Assembly (NCBI GenBank): GCA_964462515.1
Contig: CAYWXK010000044.1
Location: 1 to 31,740 of the forward strand
Reading direction: 5' to 3'
Length of the DNA stretch: 31,740 bases
From: CAYWXK01 sp964462515
GTDB taxonomy: Bacteria > Planctomycetota > Phycisphaerae > Sedimentisphaerales > Anaerobacaceae
Part shown: in pieces, positions 15,287-22,192 of the stretch
Position numbering within the stretch: position 1 is the first letter of the stretch
Layout: every line of letters starts with the position of its first letter
Notes under the pieces: model-generated
The model's database searches: none
Told to the model about the DNA's origin: nothing
The model's input: the letters and a program-made list of their open reading frames with translations, nothing else
Position numbers and translations under genes: made by a program

Positions 15287-16033
15287 TTAAAGTTGCTCGT
15301 AACCGGCAAAGATTGCTGAGCCGATGCGAAGGATTGTTGCGCCTTCCTCAATAGCGACCTGGTAGTCTGAGCTCATACCCATACTCAGTTCGGTGAAGTT
15401 TGGGCCGACAATCTTCTCGCCGCGCATTTCAGTAAATAATTCCTTCGCGCGGACAAAACAAGCACGGACAATGTCCTTATTGTGGGTCAATGGTGCCATG
15501 GTCATCAGGCCAATCAGTTTCAAGTTCGGCAGGGTTTCTATTTGCTCAGCTAAATGGGTTGACGCTGCTATCGGAACACCATATTTTTGCGGCTCATTGG
15601 AGGTATTAACCTGCAAAAGCACTTTAGGAGATAAGTTTAGTTTCGCTGCTGAAGCACTTATTTCTTCAGCCAGTCGAAGCGTGTCAACCGAATGTATCAG
15701 GCAAGATATGGGCAGGACCTGACGCACCTTATTACGCTGCAGGTGGCCAATCATATGCCAGTTGATTTTTTTGGGCAGGGCCGGGTTGTTACTTTGCTCC
15801 TGCAAAAATCCGGCTACCTCAGCCGAGATTTTTTTTAGCTGCTGGACACGATTTTCACCGAGGTCGGTAAAACCCAGACGAATGACCTCTTTTATAGCAT
15901 CGATGTTGGCAGATTTTGTTACAACGACAAGCTTCACTTCACCAGCGTCTCTACCAACACGCGCACAGGTGGAGTTAATAGTATCCTTTATGCGCTCTAT
16001 TCTTTCCGAAATCTTTGTCATAAGAATAGTCAT
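15287..16033 (-). CDS. YggS/PLPBP-family pyridoxal phosphate homeostasis protein
   Basis: This is a single-domain alanine-racemase-like barrel that binds PLP but is not known as an enzyme; the family buffers PLP and affects amino-acid pools. Motifs: VVVTKSA with the PLP lysine at K40, GENRVQQL, HMIGHLQRNKV, SVDTLRLAEEI, LLQVNTSNEPQKYG, LIGLMTMAP, ELSMGMSSDY and the terminal GATILRIGSAIFAG. Length 248. Two ATGs 12 bases apart (16033 and 16021) are both possible; neither has a good ribosome site, and they sit in a short direct repeat (ATTCTTATGAC). Confidence 0.93.
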   Translation of the reverse strand: MTILMTKISERIERIKDTINSTCARVGRDAGEVKLVVVTKSANIDAIKEVIRLGFTDLGENRVQQLKKISAEVAGFLQEQSNNPALPKKINWHMIGHLQRNKVRQVLPISCLIHSVDTLRLAEEISASAAKLNLSPKVLLQVNTSNEPQKYGVPIAASTHLAEQIETLPNLKLIGLMTMAPLTHNKDIVRACFVRAKELFTEMRGEKIVGPNFTELSMGMSSDYQVAIEEGATILRIGSAIFAGYEQL

Positions 16034-16278
16034 AAGAATAATTGCAAACTAAAATCCTGTTTTTATTTTTCTGCTGCACAACATCTCAAGATACCAGCGT
16101 ACCGGAATTTCTATAGCATAAAGTTTTTATTGCTTCCGTCAACCATTAGCTGGCTATAAATCGAAAAGGAGCCGTTTTGAGCTTGCCGCTGCACAGTTAT
16201 CCAATAAAAAAAGCTATGCAGAATTTTAGCAATTTAGGGTTTATTTGCAAATTATTGATGTCCGTTTTTTTAATCAAA

Positions 16279-16298
16279 CCCCGACAAAGTCGGGGCTT
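16279..16298 (+). terminator. GC-rich hairpin, possible terminator
   Basis: A perfect 7-bp stem CCCCGAC/GTCGGGG with loop AAA is followed by CTTTG. The tail is short and no upstream plus-strand gene is recognised, so it could equally be a dispersed repeat. Confidence 0.4.
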
Positions 16299-16335
16299 TG
16301 CCTTGCATCGTATTGTCTGGTATATATTGCTGTGC

Positions 16336-16375
16336 CGTCGCCGTGTCCTTCGGCAAGCAGGACAAGCCGGCGACG
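16336..16375. repeat. nested palindrome of the CTTGTCCTGC core family
   Basis: Outer arms CGTCGCCG/CGGCGACG are perfect, and inner arms TGTCCT (16344-16349)/AGGACA (16359-16364) are perfect. On the minus strand the core reads CTTGTCCTGCTTGCCGAAGG. The core resembles that of the insertion in hypF (1878-1902), but the outer arms are different. Confidence 0.65.
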
Positions 16376-16628
16376 ACCAAACTATGAGCTCAAACCGCAA
16401 TTTATCCCTTTAACAATACAGGTATCAATGGTTTTTCGGAAGCTCTCTGGAAGTTTGCTTGCAAGTAGATTGTGGGCTTTTACCTAAAAGCTCCAAACGG
16501 CAACTTTAAGTTGCACTGGCTATAAGCCCCAGCAACGAGCGTAAGTTATGGGTGGTTTTTAGCCTCGATTTGCCTTAAAATCGCAAGGGTAGGCATAATT
16601 GCAGCAGCTTAAAAAAACAATTTTTGGC

Positions 16629-16657
16629 TTGCATTTTTTCCTTCGGGCGTGTATAAT
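16629..16657 (+). promoter_or_regulatory. strong sigma70 promoter of an orphan transcript
   Basis: TTGCAT (16629-16634), exactly 17 bases, consensus TATAAT (16652-16657). This is the best -35/-10 pair I found in the window, and no coding gene starts downstream on this strand. Confidence 0.6.
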
Positions 16658-16663
16658 AATTAT

Positions 16664-16861
16664 AGTCAATTTGGGTATTATGGGGGTGGAACCCCAGGAA
16701 GAATTTGCTAGGTTTTTTATTTGATAGGATTTCTGTATTAGTTTTACAGATTCGTGCTTAAAATAATGAAATAATGCTCCTATTAGGAGCTTATGAACCT
16801 CGGCGAGGCAGCGTGGTCAACCGGTCTCCCCCCCAGCCGGGACCACCTCCTCGCCTTTTTT
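16664..16861 (+). ncRNA. candidate small RNA of about 198 bases
   Basis: The boundaries are inferred from the promoter at 16629-16657 and the intrinsic terminator at 16802-16861. The longest ATG ORF inside is 14 codons without a good ribosome site. The 5' part has a hairpin GGGGT (16683-16687)/ACCCC (16691-16695) with loop GGA, the middle is AU-rich, and GCTCC/GGAGC lies just before the terminator. GGGGGTGG (16682-16689) can alternatively pair with CCACCTCC (16843-16850) of the terminator stem. It does not match tmRNA, RNase P, SRP RNA or 6S RNA as far as I can recognise. A C-rich terminator loop and CACCTCCT, similar to the anti-Shine-Dalgarno sequence, would suit base-pairing to ribosome sites. 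Confidence 0.5.
16802..16861 (+). terminator. strong intrinsic terminator
   Basis: A three-tier stem is visible: GGCGAGG (16802-16808)/CCTCGCC (16849-16855), GTGGTC (16813-16818)/GACCAC (16841-16846) and CCGG/CCGG. The loop contains seven consecutive C, and six T follow the stem at once (16856-16861). Confidence 0.85.
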
Positions 16862-16902
16862 ATGCGCATCTGCCTGTGGCCGGCTTTGACAGCGTAGAAT
16901 AA

Positions 16903-16941
16903 CCCACCAATGAATCCGCCAGAGGCGGACAAGTTGGTGGG
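16903..16941. repeat. nested hairpin downstream of the MFS gene
   Basis: CCCACCAA (16903-16910) pairs with TTGGTGGG (16934-16941), enclosing CCGCC/GGCGG. It sits 28 bases after the MFS stop on the minus strand and could terminate it, but lacks a T-run. The CCGCC..GGCGG centre recurs in the hairpin at 9441-9463. Confidence 0.6.
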
Positions 16942-16968
16942 CTAAATATAGGAAGATATCTTGTTTAT

Positions 16969-18153
16969 TCAGTCAGCTTTTGTTGTGCTAAGATAGCTTC
17001 CGAAAACAAGAAACAGAACAATGGAAAGGACACCAACTGTGCCGCCATAGATAAATGTTATGCTTGAACCGACATGCTGCCACAGAAATCCTGCTATCAT
17101 ACTTGCCGGAAATGCCATTAACCCGATGGTTGTGTGAAATGCACCCAGGGCAGTGGCTTTTAGCTGCCCGGAAGCCAAATCAGACACAAAGGCGCGCTGA
17201 TTGCCTTCGATTGCCGCATACGCTATGCCGTATAAGATAAATAAGATTACAAAAGCCGGCAGCGAACGGAAATACGCGAAGCCAAACGAGCTTAAGGAAA
17301 ACAGCAGGTAACCGAGTATAATGACTTTACCTTTTCCGATTTTATCTGATAAACCACCGAAAGGAATCGCAAAGCCGGCATAGAAGATGTTGAAAAGGAT
17401 ATACAAAAGAATCGGCATTGCGACCGAGAGTTTTTCCGAAAAAGCCTCCTGAGCCTTGAGGATAAAAAACATATAGCTGAAGTTCGCAAGCGCAAATATG
17501 CCTGCGACTACAATAAATAACCGAAGCGGTTTGGTAAGCTCCCGCAGGCTTATTTTTTGCGCAGCCTCTTTTGGGTGGTTGTGGACTTCTTTGACAAAAT
17601 ATAGCGGAATTAAAGAGGCAAATGCAACAACGCCGGCTATAAGTATCACCCGCTCAAAGCTAAGGCCCAAAATCCAGAACAAAACGAAGACGACAATCGA
17701 GCCAAAGATTGCACCGGCAGAATCGAAGGCTCTGTGGATGCCAAAGCTTTTGCCCCGGCGTGTTGTAACGGACTCCGCGATAATGGCGTCCCTCGCTGCT
17801 GTCCTCAAGGCCTTGCCTATCCTTTCCAAGCCGGTAAAAATCACTGCCTGCTGCCAGGTTTTAGAGAACGCCAGAAGCAATTTGAGAAATGCTGAAGTCA
17901 GGTAGCCGGTGGAAACGAATAATTTTCTTTTGCCGATTCTGTCCGACCAATAGCCACAAAGAACGTTCAGGATGCTGGGTATGCTGTCTCGCAGCCCTCC
18001 TGCCAATCCGACTGCCAGACCTGCCCCGCCAAGCGATTTGATGAGCATCGGCAGGATTGGCAGTATCATTTCACTGCTTACATCATTTAGAAAACTGACA
18101 ATGCCCAACAGAATGATGTTGGCGGGTAATCCTTTGAGGTACTTGTCATTCAT
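16969..18153 (-). CDS. major facilitator superfamily transporter
   Basis: This 394-residue integral membrane protein has about 12 hydrophobic segments in two halves. The MFS loop 2-3 motif is seen as CGYWSDRIGKRK (about 66-77) and repeats in the second half as GGLSDKIGKGK. The family-typical RGKSFGIHRAFDSAGAIFGS lies after the fourth segment. Transporters of this subgroup are usually annotated only as MFS exporters; the substrate cannot be told from the sequence. The start ATG 18153 lacks a strong ribosome site. The gene is 46 bases downstream of yjbQ on the same strand and may be the last gene of an argS-yjbQ-MFS unit. Confidence 0.9.
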   Translation of the reverse strand: MNDKYLKGLPANIILLGIVSFLNDVSSEMILPILPMLIKSLGGAGLAVGLAGGLRDSIPSILNVLCGYWSDRIGKRKLFVSTGYLTSAFLKLLLAFSKTWQQAVIFTGLERIGKALRTAARDAIIAESVTTRRGKSFGIHRAFDSAGAIFGSIVVFVLFWILGLSFERVILIAGVVAFASLIPLYFVKEVHNHPKEAAQKISLRELTKPLRLFIVVAGIFALANFSYMFFILKAQEAFSEKLSVAMPILLYILFNIFYAGFAIPFGGLSDKIGKGKVIILGYLLFSLSSFGFAYFRSLPAFVILFILYGIAYAAIEGNQRAFVSDLASGQLKATALGAFHTTIGLMAFPASMIAGFLWQHVGSSITFIYGGTVGVLSIVLFLVFGSYLSTTKAD

Positions 18154-18199
18154 AGTGGAGTTACAAACTAAAAATACGGGTGACCCTTTATCCTGGTTT

Positions 18200-18610
18200 T
18201 TATTCTCCTCGGACTTGAACTATGACACGCCTGCTGCGTGGGCCATCGAATTCACAAAAAAAGATTCCTTGCCAGGTGCCAAGCTCCAGCGATTTATTTT
18301 TAACCAAAACCTGCTTGCTGCATCCGACCAGTACACTTTTACAGTGTGCATCCGAGTTGCCCTCGGAGTGTCTGTAACCTGTGTGAGAGCGGGGCACCGC
18401 TTCCTCCAGAGCTAAAAGTATATCGTGCGGAACAGATGGGTCGGCGTTTTCGTTTATGGTAATCGCCGCCGTTGTATGAGGACAATAGACTATCACATCG
18501 CCATCAGTTATGCCCGATTGACCGACAATCGAGCTGACCTGGCTTGTAATATCAATCATTTGATTGCGACTTTTTGTGCTTATGTGAAACTCCTTCTGGA
18601 TTATTTTCAT
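18200..18610 (-). CDS. YjbQ/UPF0047 family protein
   Basis: A 136-residue protein with all the family signatures: CPHTTAAITINENADPSV, the metal-ligand motif HSEGNSDAHCKSVLVG, and GTWQGIFFCEFDGPRSRRV at the C-terminus. The conserved histidines form a metal-binding site. The family forms trimers, and some members show thiamine-phosphate-synthase-like activity; the cellular role is unsettled. GAGGT precedes ATG 18610. It starts 11 bases after the argS stop, so the two are almost certainly cotranscribed. Confidence 0.93.
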   Translation of the reverse strand: MKIIQKEFHISTKSRNQMIDITSQVSSIVGQSGITDGDVIVYCPHTTAAITINENADPSVPHDILLALEEAVPRSHTGYRHSEGNSDAHCKSVLVGCSKQVLVKNKSLELGTWQGIFFCEFDGPRSRRVIVQVRGE

Positions 18611-18621
18611 CGGGTTACCTC

Positions 18622-20484
18622 TTACATCTGCTCGACGACTTCTATGCCTAATAGGTCGTTCAAGCCGTGCTCGATTGTCTTGGCGGTCAGGTCACAGAGC
18701 AAAAGACGTGTGGGTCTTTTATCCGGCCCGGCATCCAGGACGGGACAATCCGTATAGAATACGCTGAATTTCTGCGCTAACTCAAAAAGATAAGCTGTCA
18801 GGTAGTTCGGCCTGTAATCGGCGACAGCCGCCTGTATTGCCTCGCCATAGCGAATCAGGTGCTTGGCCAAATCCAGTTCAGCCGGCTCATTCAAAGTTGC
18901 CTTTTGGCGTAAGACATCTTGACGATTCAAGCCGGCAAGCTCACTTTCAACATCTACGCCTTTGGTCTGTGCCTTTCGTCCAATCGACTTTACTCTGGCG
19001 TAGGCATATTGCATATAGGGAGCGGTGTTGCCATCCATCGCTAACATCTTGTCGTAGCTAAACACATAGTCGCTCGTGCGGTTGTTAGAGAAGTCTGCGT
19101 ATTTGACCGCACCGATTCCGACAGCCTTTGCAATTTCATCTTTTTTCTCCGGCAACAGGTCGGGATTTTTTTCTTCAACGATTTTTCTTGCCCTCTCCAC
19201 CGCCTCATCTAAAAGCTCTTTTAATTTTACATTTTCACCTTCGCGTGTCTTTAACGGCCTGCCACCCTCGCCTAAGACACTGCCGAAGGTAACATGAACT
19301 AACTCTGTCTTCTGTTCTCCGTCTTCTGTCCCTTCGGCTTCGCTCAGGGCAGGCTTCTGTTTTATGTCCCAGCCGGCCATATCAGCTACCGCAAAGAGCA
19401 TCTGGAAATGCAAGGTTTGTCGGGCATCAGTAACATAAATTATCCTGTCTGCCTTTAGCTCATTGACTCTGTAACGAATAGCCGCCAAATCTGTCGTCGC
19501 ATACAAATACGCACCATCCGATTTTTGAATTATCATCGGCAATGGCTTCCCCTCCTTATCCTTAAACCCCTCAGGGAAAACACACCATGCCCCTTCTGAT
19601 TCGACCGCCAGATTCTTTTTCTTCAACTCCGCAACAACATCCGGCAGCATATCCTTATAAAAACTCTCGCCTCGTATGTCTTTATCTGTAAGGTTGACTC
19701 CAAGCAGTGTGTATATATTCCTATAATGCTTCATTGACTCACGAATAATTATCCGCCAGCGCATTTCATACTCCAGATCACCGCCGTGTAAACGTGTAAC
19801 CGCCTCCCTTGCTACCTTTGCAAACTCCTCATTACGCTCGTATCGCTGGTTTGCTTCCTTATAAAAATCCTCATAGATAACTACGGAAGGAAAACTAAGC
19901 TCAGACCAATTAAGAGGAACACCAGTATTCTTCTCTGTTTCTTGTGACTTCTCGTCGAATAGTGCCATCAGCATACCGAATTGTGTTCCCCAGTCGCCGA
20001 TGTGGTTCTGGCGGATGACCTTATGGCCTAAGAATTCGAGTAGTCGGCAGATGCAATCGCCGATTATTGTGCTGCGCAGGTGTCCGACGTGCATTTGCTT
20101 TGCGATATTCGGGCTTGAAAAATCGACAACAATGGTTTGGGGCTGGGTCGTTTTTTCTATGCCGAGACAGGTCTGGTCTTTACCAATTTTCAGCAATCTG
20201 TCGGCGACAAATTCCGGCTTTAGCCGCAGGTTTATAAATCCCGGCCCCGCAACCTCCGGCTGCTCGCATATATCACTGACATCCAAGTTCTTGACTACCT
20301 GCTCAGCAAGCTTACGAGGATTTGTCTTTATCTTCCTGGCTAATGGCATAATGCCATTGACTTGATAGTCGCCGAACTGTGGGGCGGTAGATGGCCGGAC
20401 TATCGCTGCGCACTCCGATATGCCGGTGGCGTTAACCATCGTGGCACTGATTTTCTGCTCAAGTATGTCAACGACCGTCTTCAT
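18622..20484 (-). CDS. argS: arginyl-tRNA synthetase
   Basis: ArgS charges tRNA-Arg and is a class Ia synthetase. The N-terminal additional domain (PQFGDYQVNGIMPLA) is followed by the class I motif SSPNIAKQMHVGHLRSTIIGD, where HVGH (132-135) replaces HIGH. The usual KMSKS is replaced by the family's LKTREGENVKL. The anticodon-binding domain begins with NRTSDYVFSYDKML and ends in the typical DLLGIEVVEQM. Length 620, slightly long. Residues about 372-392 (KQKPALSEAEGTEDGEQKTE) are encoded by dispersed repeats inserted in frame between DMAGWD and LVHVTFG, just before the catalytic signature loop. The start ATG 20484 follows a repeat-containing leader. Confidence 0.97.
   Translation of the reverse strand: MKTVVDILEQKISATMVNATGISECAAIVRPSTAPQFGDYQVNGIMPLARKIKTNPRKLAEQVVKNLDVSDICEQPEVAGPGFINLRLKPEFVADRLLKIGKDQTCLGIEKTTQPQTIVVDFSSPNIAKQMHVGHLRSTIIGDCICRLLEFLGHKVIRQNHIGDWGTQFGMLMALFDEKSQETEKNTGVPLNWSELSFPSVVIYEDFYKEANQRYERNEEFAKVAREAVTRLHGGDLEYEMRWRIIIRESMKHYRNIYTLLGVNLTDKDIRGESFYKDMLPDVVAELKKKNLAVESEGAWCVFPEGFKDKEGKPLPMIIQKSDGAYLYATTDLAAIRYRVNELKADRIIYVTDARQTLHFQMLFAVADMAGWDIKQKPALSEAEGTEDGEQKTELVHVTFGSVLGEGGRPLKTREGENVKLKELLDEAVERARKIVEEKNPDLLPEKKDEIAKAVGIGAVKYADFSNNRTSDYVFSYDKMLAMDGNTAPYMQYAYARVKSIGRKAQTKGVDVESELAGLNRQDVLRQKATLNEPAELDLAKHLIRYGEAIQAAVADYRPNYLTAYLFELAQKFSVFYTDCPVLDAGPDKRPTRLLLCDLTAKTIEHGLNDLLGIEVVEQM
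19310..19366. repeat. repeat insertion in frame in argS
   Basis: On the minus strand this reads a core (CCTGCCCTGAGCGAAGCC, then GAAGGG; 19331-19354) followed by GACAGAAGACGGAGAACAGA and AGACAGAG. The core is a variant of those in hypF, hypB and the intergenic copies. The encoded peptide PALSEAEG and its Glu/Lys/Thr-rich tail have no counterpart in the ArgRS core. Confidence 0.75.
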
Positions 20485-20488
20485 TTTT

Positions 20489-20521
20489 CAGCCACAGAGG
20501 ACACAGAGAGCACAGAGAAAA
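20489..20521. repeat. CACAGAGGACACAGAG repeat upstream of argS
   Basis: CAGCCACAGAGGACACAGAG followed by AGCACAGAGAAAA, immediately upstream of the argS start. The reverse complement occurs at 21121-21140 and 21550-21576, and shorter forms flank lysA downstream (9163, 9224-9240). Confidence 0.75.
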
Positions 20522-20577
20522 AATAAGTTCAAACCAACTCAAATCTCAGGAACATTCGATAATCCTTATATTACCAG

Positions 20578-21057
20578 TCATGATGAGGCCTCCGGAAACT
20601 GTCTCCAAAATGCAAAAAATGCGACCCCTAATGCAATCACAAATAGCAAATATGCAGCAATTACCGTGAAGATTATAGCCAAGTTAAGCTGGTCTCCCAA
20701 CTTACGTTTTTTTTCATCAGCGTATGCACGTTGAGCGAGATAGGTAAGCCCCGAAGCAATACCACCAGCCAAGACGCCGAAAGCGAATAATACCATCGAG
20801 ATTAACAGTTTCTTTCCCACGTTGGTATTCGCCGATTTATCCCACGTACTACCGACAAATGCCAGTATCGCCACTGCGGCGCCACCATTGATCAGAATTA
20901 CACTTTTGAGAGCGTTTTGGCCAGCCATAATTACTGATTTGAACATTTCAACTCGGTGTGCGTTTTCAGCACTATACTTAGCCAAATTAGAGGCGTGTTC
21001 CATTTTCCATTGCTCAAACGCCACTTTCGAAATCGTATCTTCATCTCCTTGTTTCAT
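20578..21057 (-). CDS. small membrane protein of unknown function
   Basis: A 159-residue protein. A hydrophilic N-terminus of about 45 residues (VAFEQWKMEHASNLAKY) is followed by three predicted membrane segments, about 48-67 (ALKSVILINGGAAVAILAFV), 83-106 and 124-149, with a charged cytoplasmic loop ADEKKRKLGD between the last two. The ALKS..LINGGAA motif recurs in scattered uncharacterised bacterial proteins as far as I recall; I know no function. ATG 21057 is preceded by AGGGA. Dispersed repeats flank it on both sides, which may mark an insertion between argS and rsfS. Confidence 0.75.
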   Translation of the reverse strand: MKQGDEDTISKVAFEQWKMEHASNLAKYSAENAHRVEMFKSVIMAGQNALKSVILINGGAAVAILAFVGSTWDKSANTNVGKKLLISMVLFAFGVLAGGIASGLTYLAQRAYADEKKRKLGDQLNLAIIFTVIAAYLLFVIALGVAFFAFWRQFPEASS

Positions 21058-21120
21058 AATTATTAATCCCTATGACCTTCAGCTCTCTTAACCCGCTCAT
21101 TCTTGAACTGCTAATTATAA

Positions 21121-21170
21121 TTCTCTGTGTCCTCTGTGGCCAAAAAAATATTACTTGTATTCTCTGTGGC
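21121..21170. repeat. TTCTCTGTGTCCTCTGTGGC repeat
   Basis: TTCTCTGTGTCCTCTGTGGC (21121-21140) and a partial second copy TTCTCTGTGGCAGA (21160-21173) lie between the membrane-protein gene and the GxxExxY gene. The partial copy reaches to within a few bases of the GxxExxY stop. Confidence 0.7.
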
Positions 21171-21176
21171 AGAGAA

Positions 21177-21542
21177 TCAAACCGAGACCCGTTTGACGTC
21201 ATTGATGAGTCGTTTTTCGCCGAAGTTTATAATCAGGCCGCGTTTCAGATTTGTTGCTTTAAGGTAAGAAATAATCTGGGCAACTGCCACATCTGGCAAT
21301 TTGCTCACCGATTTAATTTCAACAACCACCTCTTTCTCGGCGAGTAAATCAATTCTTTGGCCTTTAATAACGTGTCCTTTATAGATTACATCTGCCGGAA
21401 CCTGCCGCTCATACTTTATTCCCTGAAACTGGAACTCATAACACAGCGCCTCCTCGTAAATTGACTCAAGAAGTCCGGTCCCAAGTTCCTGATGAACCTC
21501 AATTGCAGCGCCAATGATTTTCTCGGTCAGTTCATCAGACAT
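21177..21542 (-). CDS. GxxExxY protein
   Basis: A 121-residue member of the GxxExxY family, named for G23-LL-E26-SI-Y29. The second half, RIDLLAEKEVVVEIKSV (D65, E75, K77) followed by AQIISYLKATN, has the D..ExK arrangement of PD-(D/E)xK nuclease folds. Biochemical function is unknown. The family is very common in planctomycetes and other environmental bacteria, often as isolated genes close to repeats, as here. The start ATG 21542 lacks a strong ribosome site; a CTCTGTGTTCTCTGTG repeat lies directly upstream. Confidence 0.92.
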   Translation of the reverse strand: MSDELTEKIIGAAIEVHQELGTGLLESIYEEALCYEFQFQGIKYERQVPADVIYKGHVIKGQRIDLLAEKEVVVEIKSVSKLPDVAVAQIISYLKATNLKRGLIINFGEKRLINDVKRVSV

Positions 21543-21549
21543 TTTTTAT

Positions 21550-21576
21550 CTCTGTGTTCTCTGTGCTCTCTGTGGC
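21550..21576. repeat. CTCTGTGTTCTCTGTG repeat
   Basis: Three imperfect tandem units CTCTGTGTT, CTCTGTGCT and CTCTGTGGC lie between the GxxExxY gene and rsfS. Confidence 0.75.
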
Positions 21577-21587
21577 CTTGAAAATAA

Positions 21588-21956
21588 TCAATAATCAATT
21601 CTCTTGGCATCTCCCCAGAGTAGTTCCAGGTCATAGTATTCCCGATACTGGTCATCGAATATATGAACCACTACATCGACAAAGTCCAGCAGTATCCATT
21701 TTGCCTGTTCGTAGCCGGCCCGGCCAAAAAGCCCAATGCCATTATCTTTTGCGGCCTGGCAGATTTCATCGGCTACGGTCCGCATTTGCCTGTCGCTTGT
21801 GCCGGTTACGATTACAAAATAATCAGTAGCAGGCGAGATGCCCCGCAAATCAAGGATAGTAATATCGGTGCAGTGCCGGTCAAAGGCCAATTTAGCGGCA
21901 GTTACAGCAAACGCTTTTGCCTGGCCAGTTGTTTTTTTGTAGTTTTTTTTTGCCAA
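21588..21956 (-). CDS. rsfS: ribosomal silencing factor RsfS
   Basis: RsfS binds ribosomal protein uL14 and blocks subunit joining under starvation. The 122 residues contain DITILDLRGISPATDYFVIVTGTSDRQ, YEQAKWILLDFVDVVVHIFD and YYDLELLWGDAKRI, all diagnostic of the RsfS/Iojap (DUF143) family. A basic N-terminal extension MAKKNYKKTTGQAK precedes the domain. It is often next to nadD in other bacteria, but here nadD is about 14 kb away. ATG 21956. Confidence 0.95.
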   Translation of the reverse strand: MAKKNYKKTTGQAKAFAVTAAKLAFDRHCTDITILDLRGISPATDYFVIVTGTSDRQMRTVADEICQAAKDNGIGLFGRAGYEQAKWILLDFVDVVVHIFDDQYREYYDLELLWGDAKRIDY

Positions 21957-22192
21957 ATCCTAAATCCTTTTTATACGCCGTAGGCGTAGATGAAAAAAAA
22001 CAGGGCAGCACAAATAACCACTCCGATAGACTACATAGATTAGCCGGTTACGTCAACAGCATAATGCTGTGGTCATAGGATACGATGTTCCTTTCCTATC
22101 CCAATTTTTCTTAAAAAATTCTTGAAAGCCGGTGCACTTTCAGTTTGTATATAATCTATAACCGCTAACAGCTATTTTTTATAGAGGTGTAT

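Larger units (their letters stand above)
16034..16628. other. gene-free region with several palindromic elements
   Basis: No ORF with family resemblance is seen. Structures visible: the hairpin CCCCGAC (16279-16285)/GTCGGGG (16289-16295) followed by CTTTG; the nested palindrome CGTCGCCG (16336-16343)/CGGCGACG (16368-16375) with inner TGTCCT/AGGACA, a further copy of the CTTGTCCTGC core family; GCAACTT (16500-16506)/AAGTTGC (16508-16514); and GGCTA (16518-16522)/TAGCC (16560-16564), which encloses GCCC/GGG. Confidence 0.55.

Noticed and set aside
16664..16861. tmRNA, RNase P RNA, SRP RNA or 6S RNA
   Set aside because: None of their conserved sequence elements or end pairing was found, and the length fits only roughly.
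22187..22192. GTG start for the GH116 gene
   Set aside because: It lies within the AGAGGTG ribosome site of the ATG at 22193, which gives a proper lipoprotein signal.
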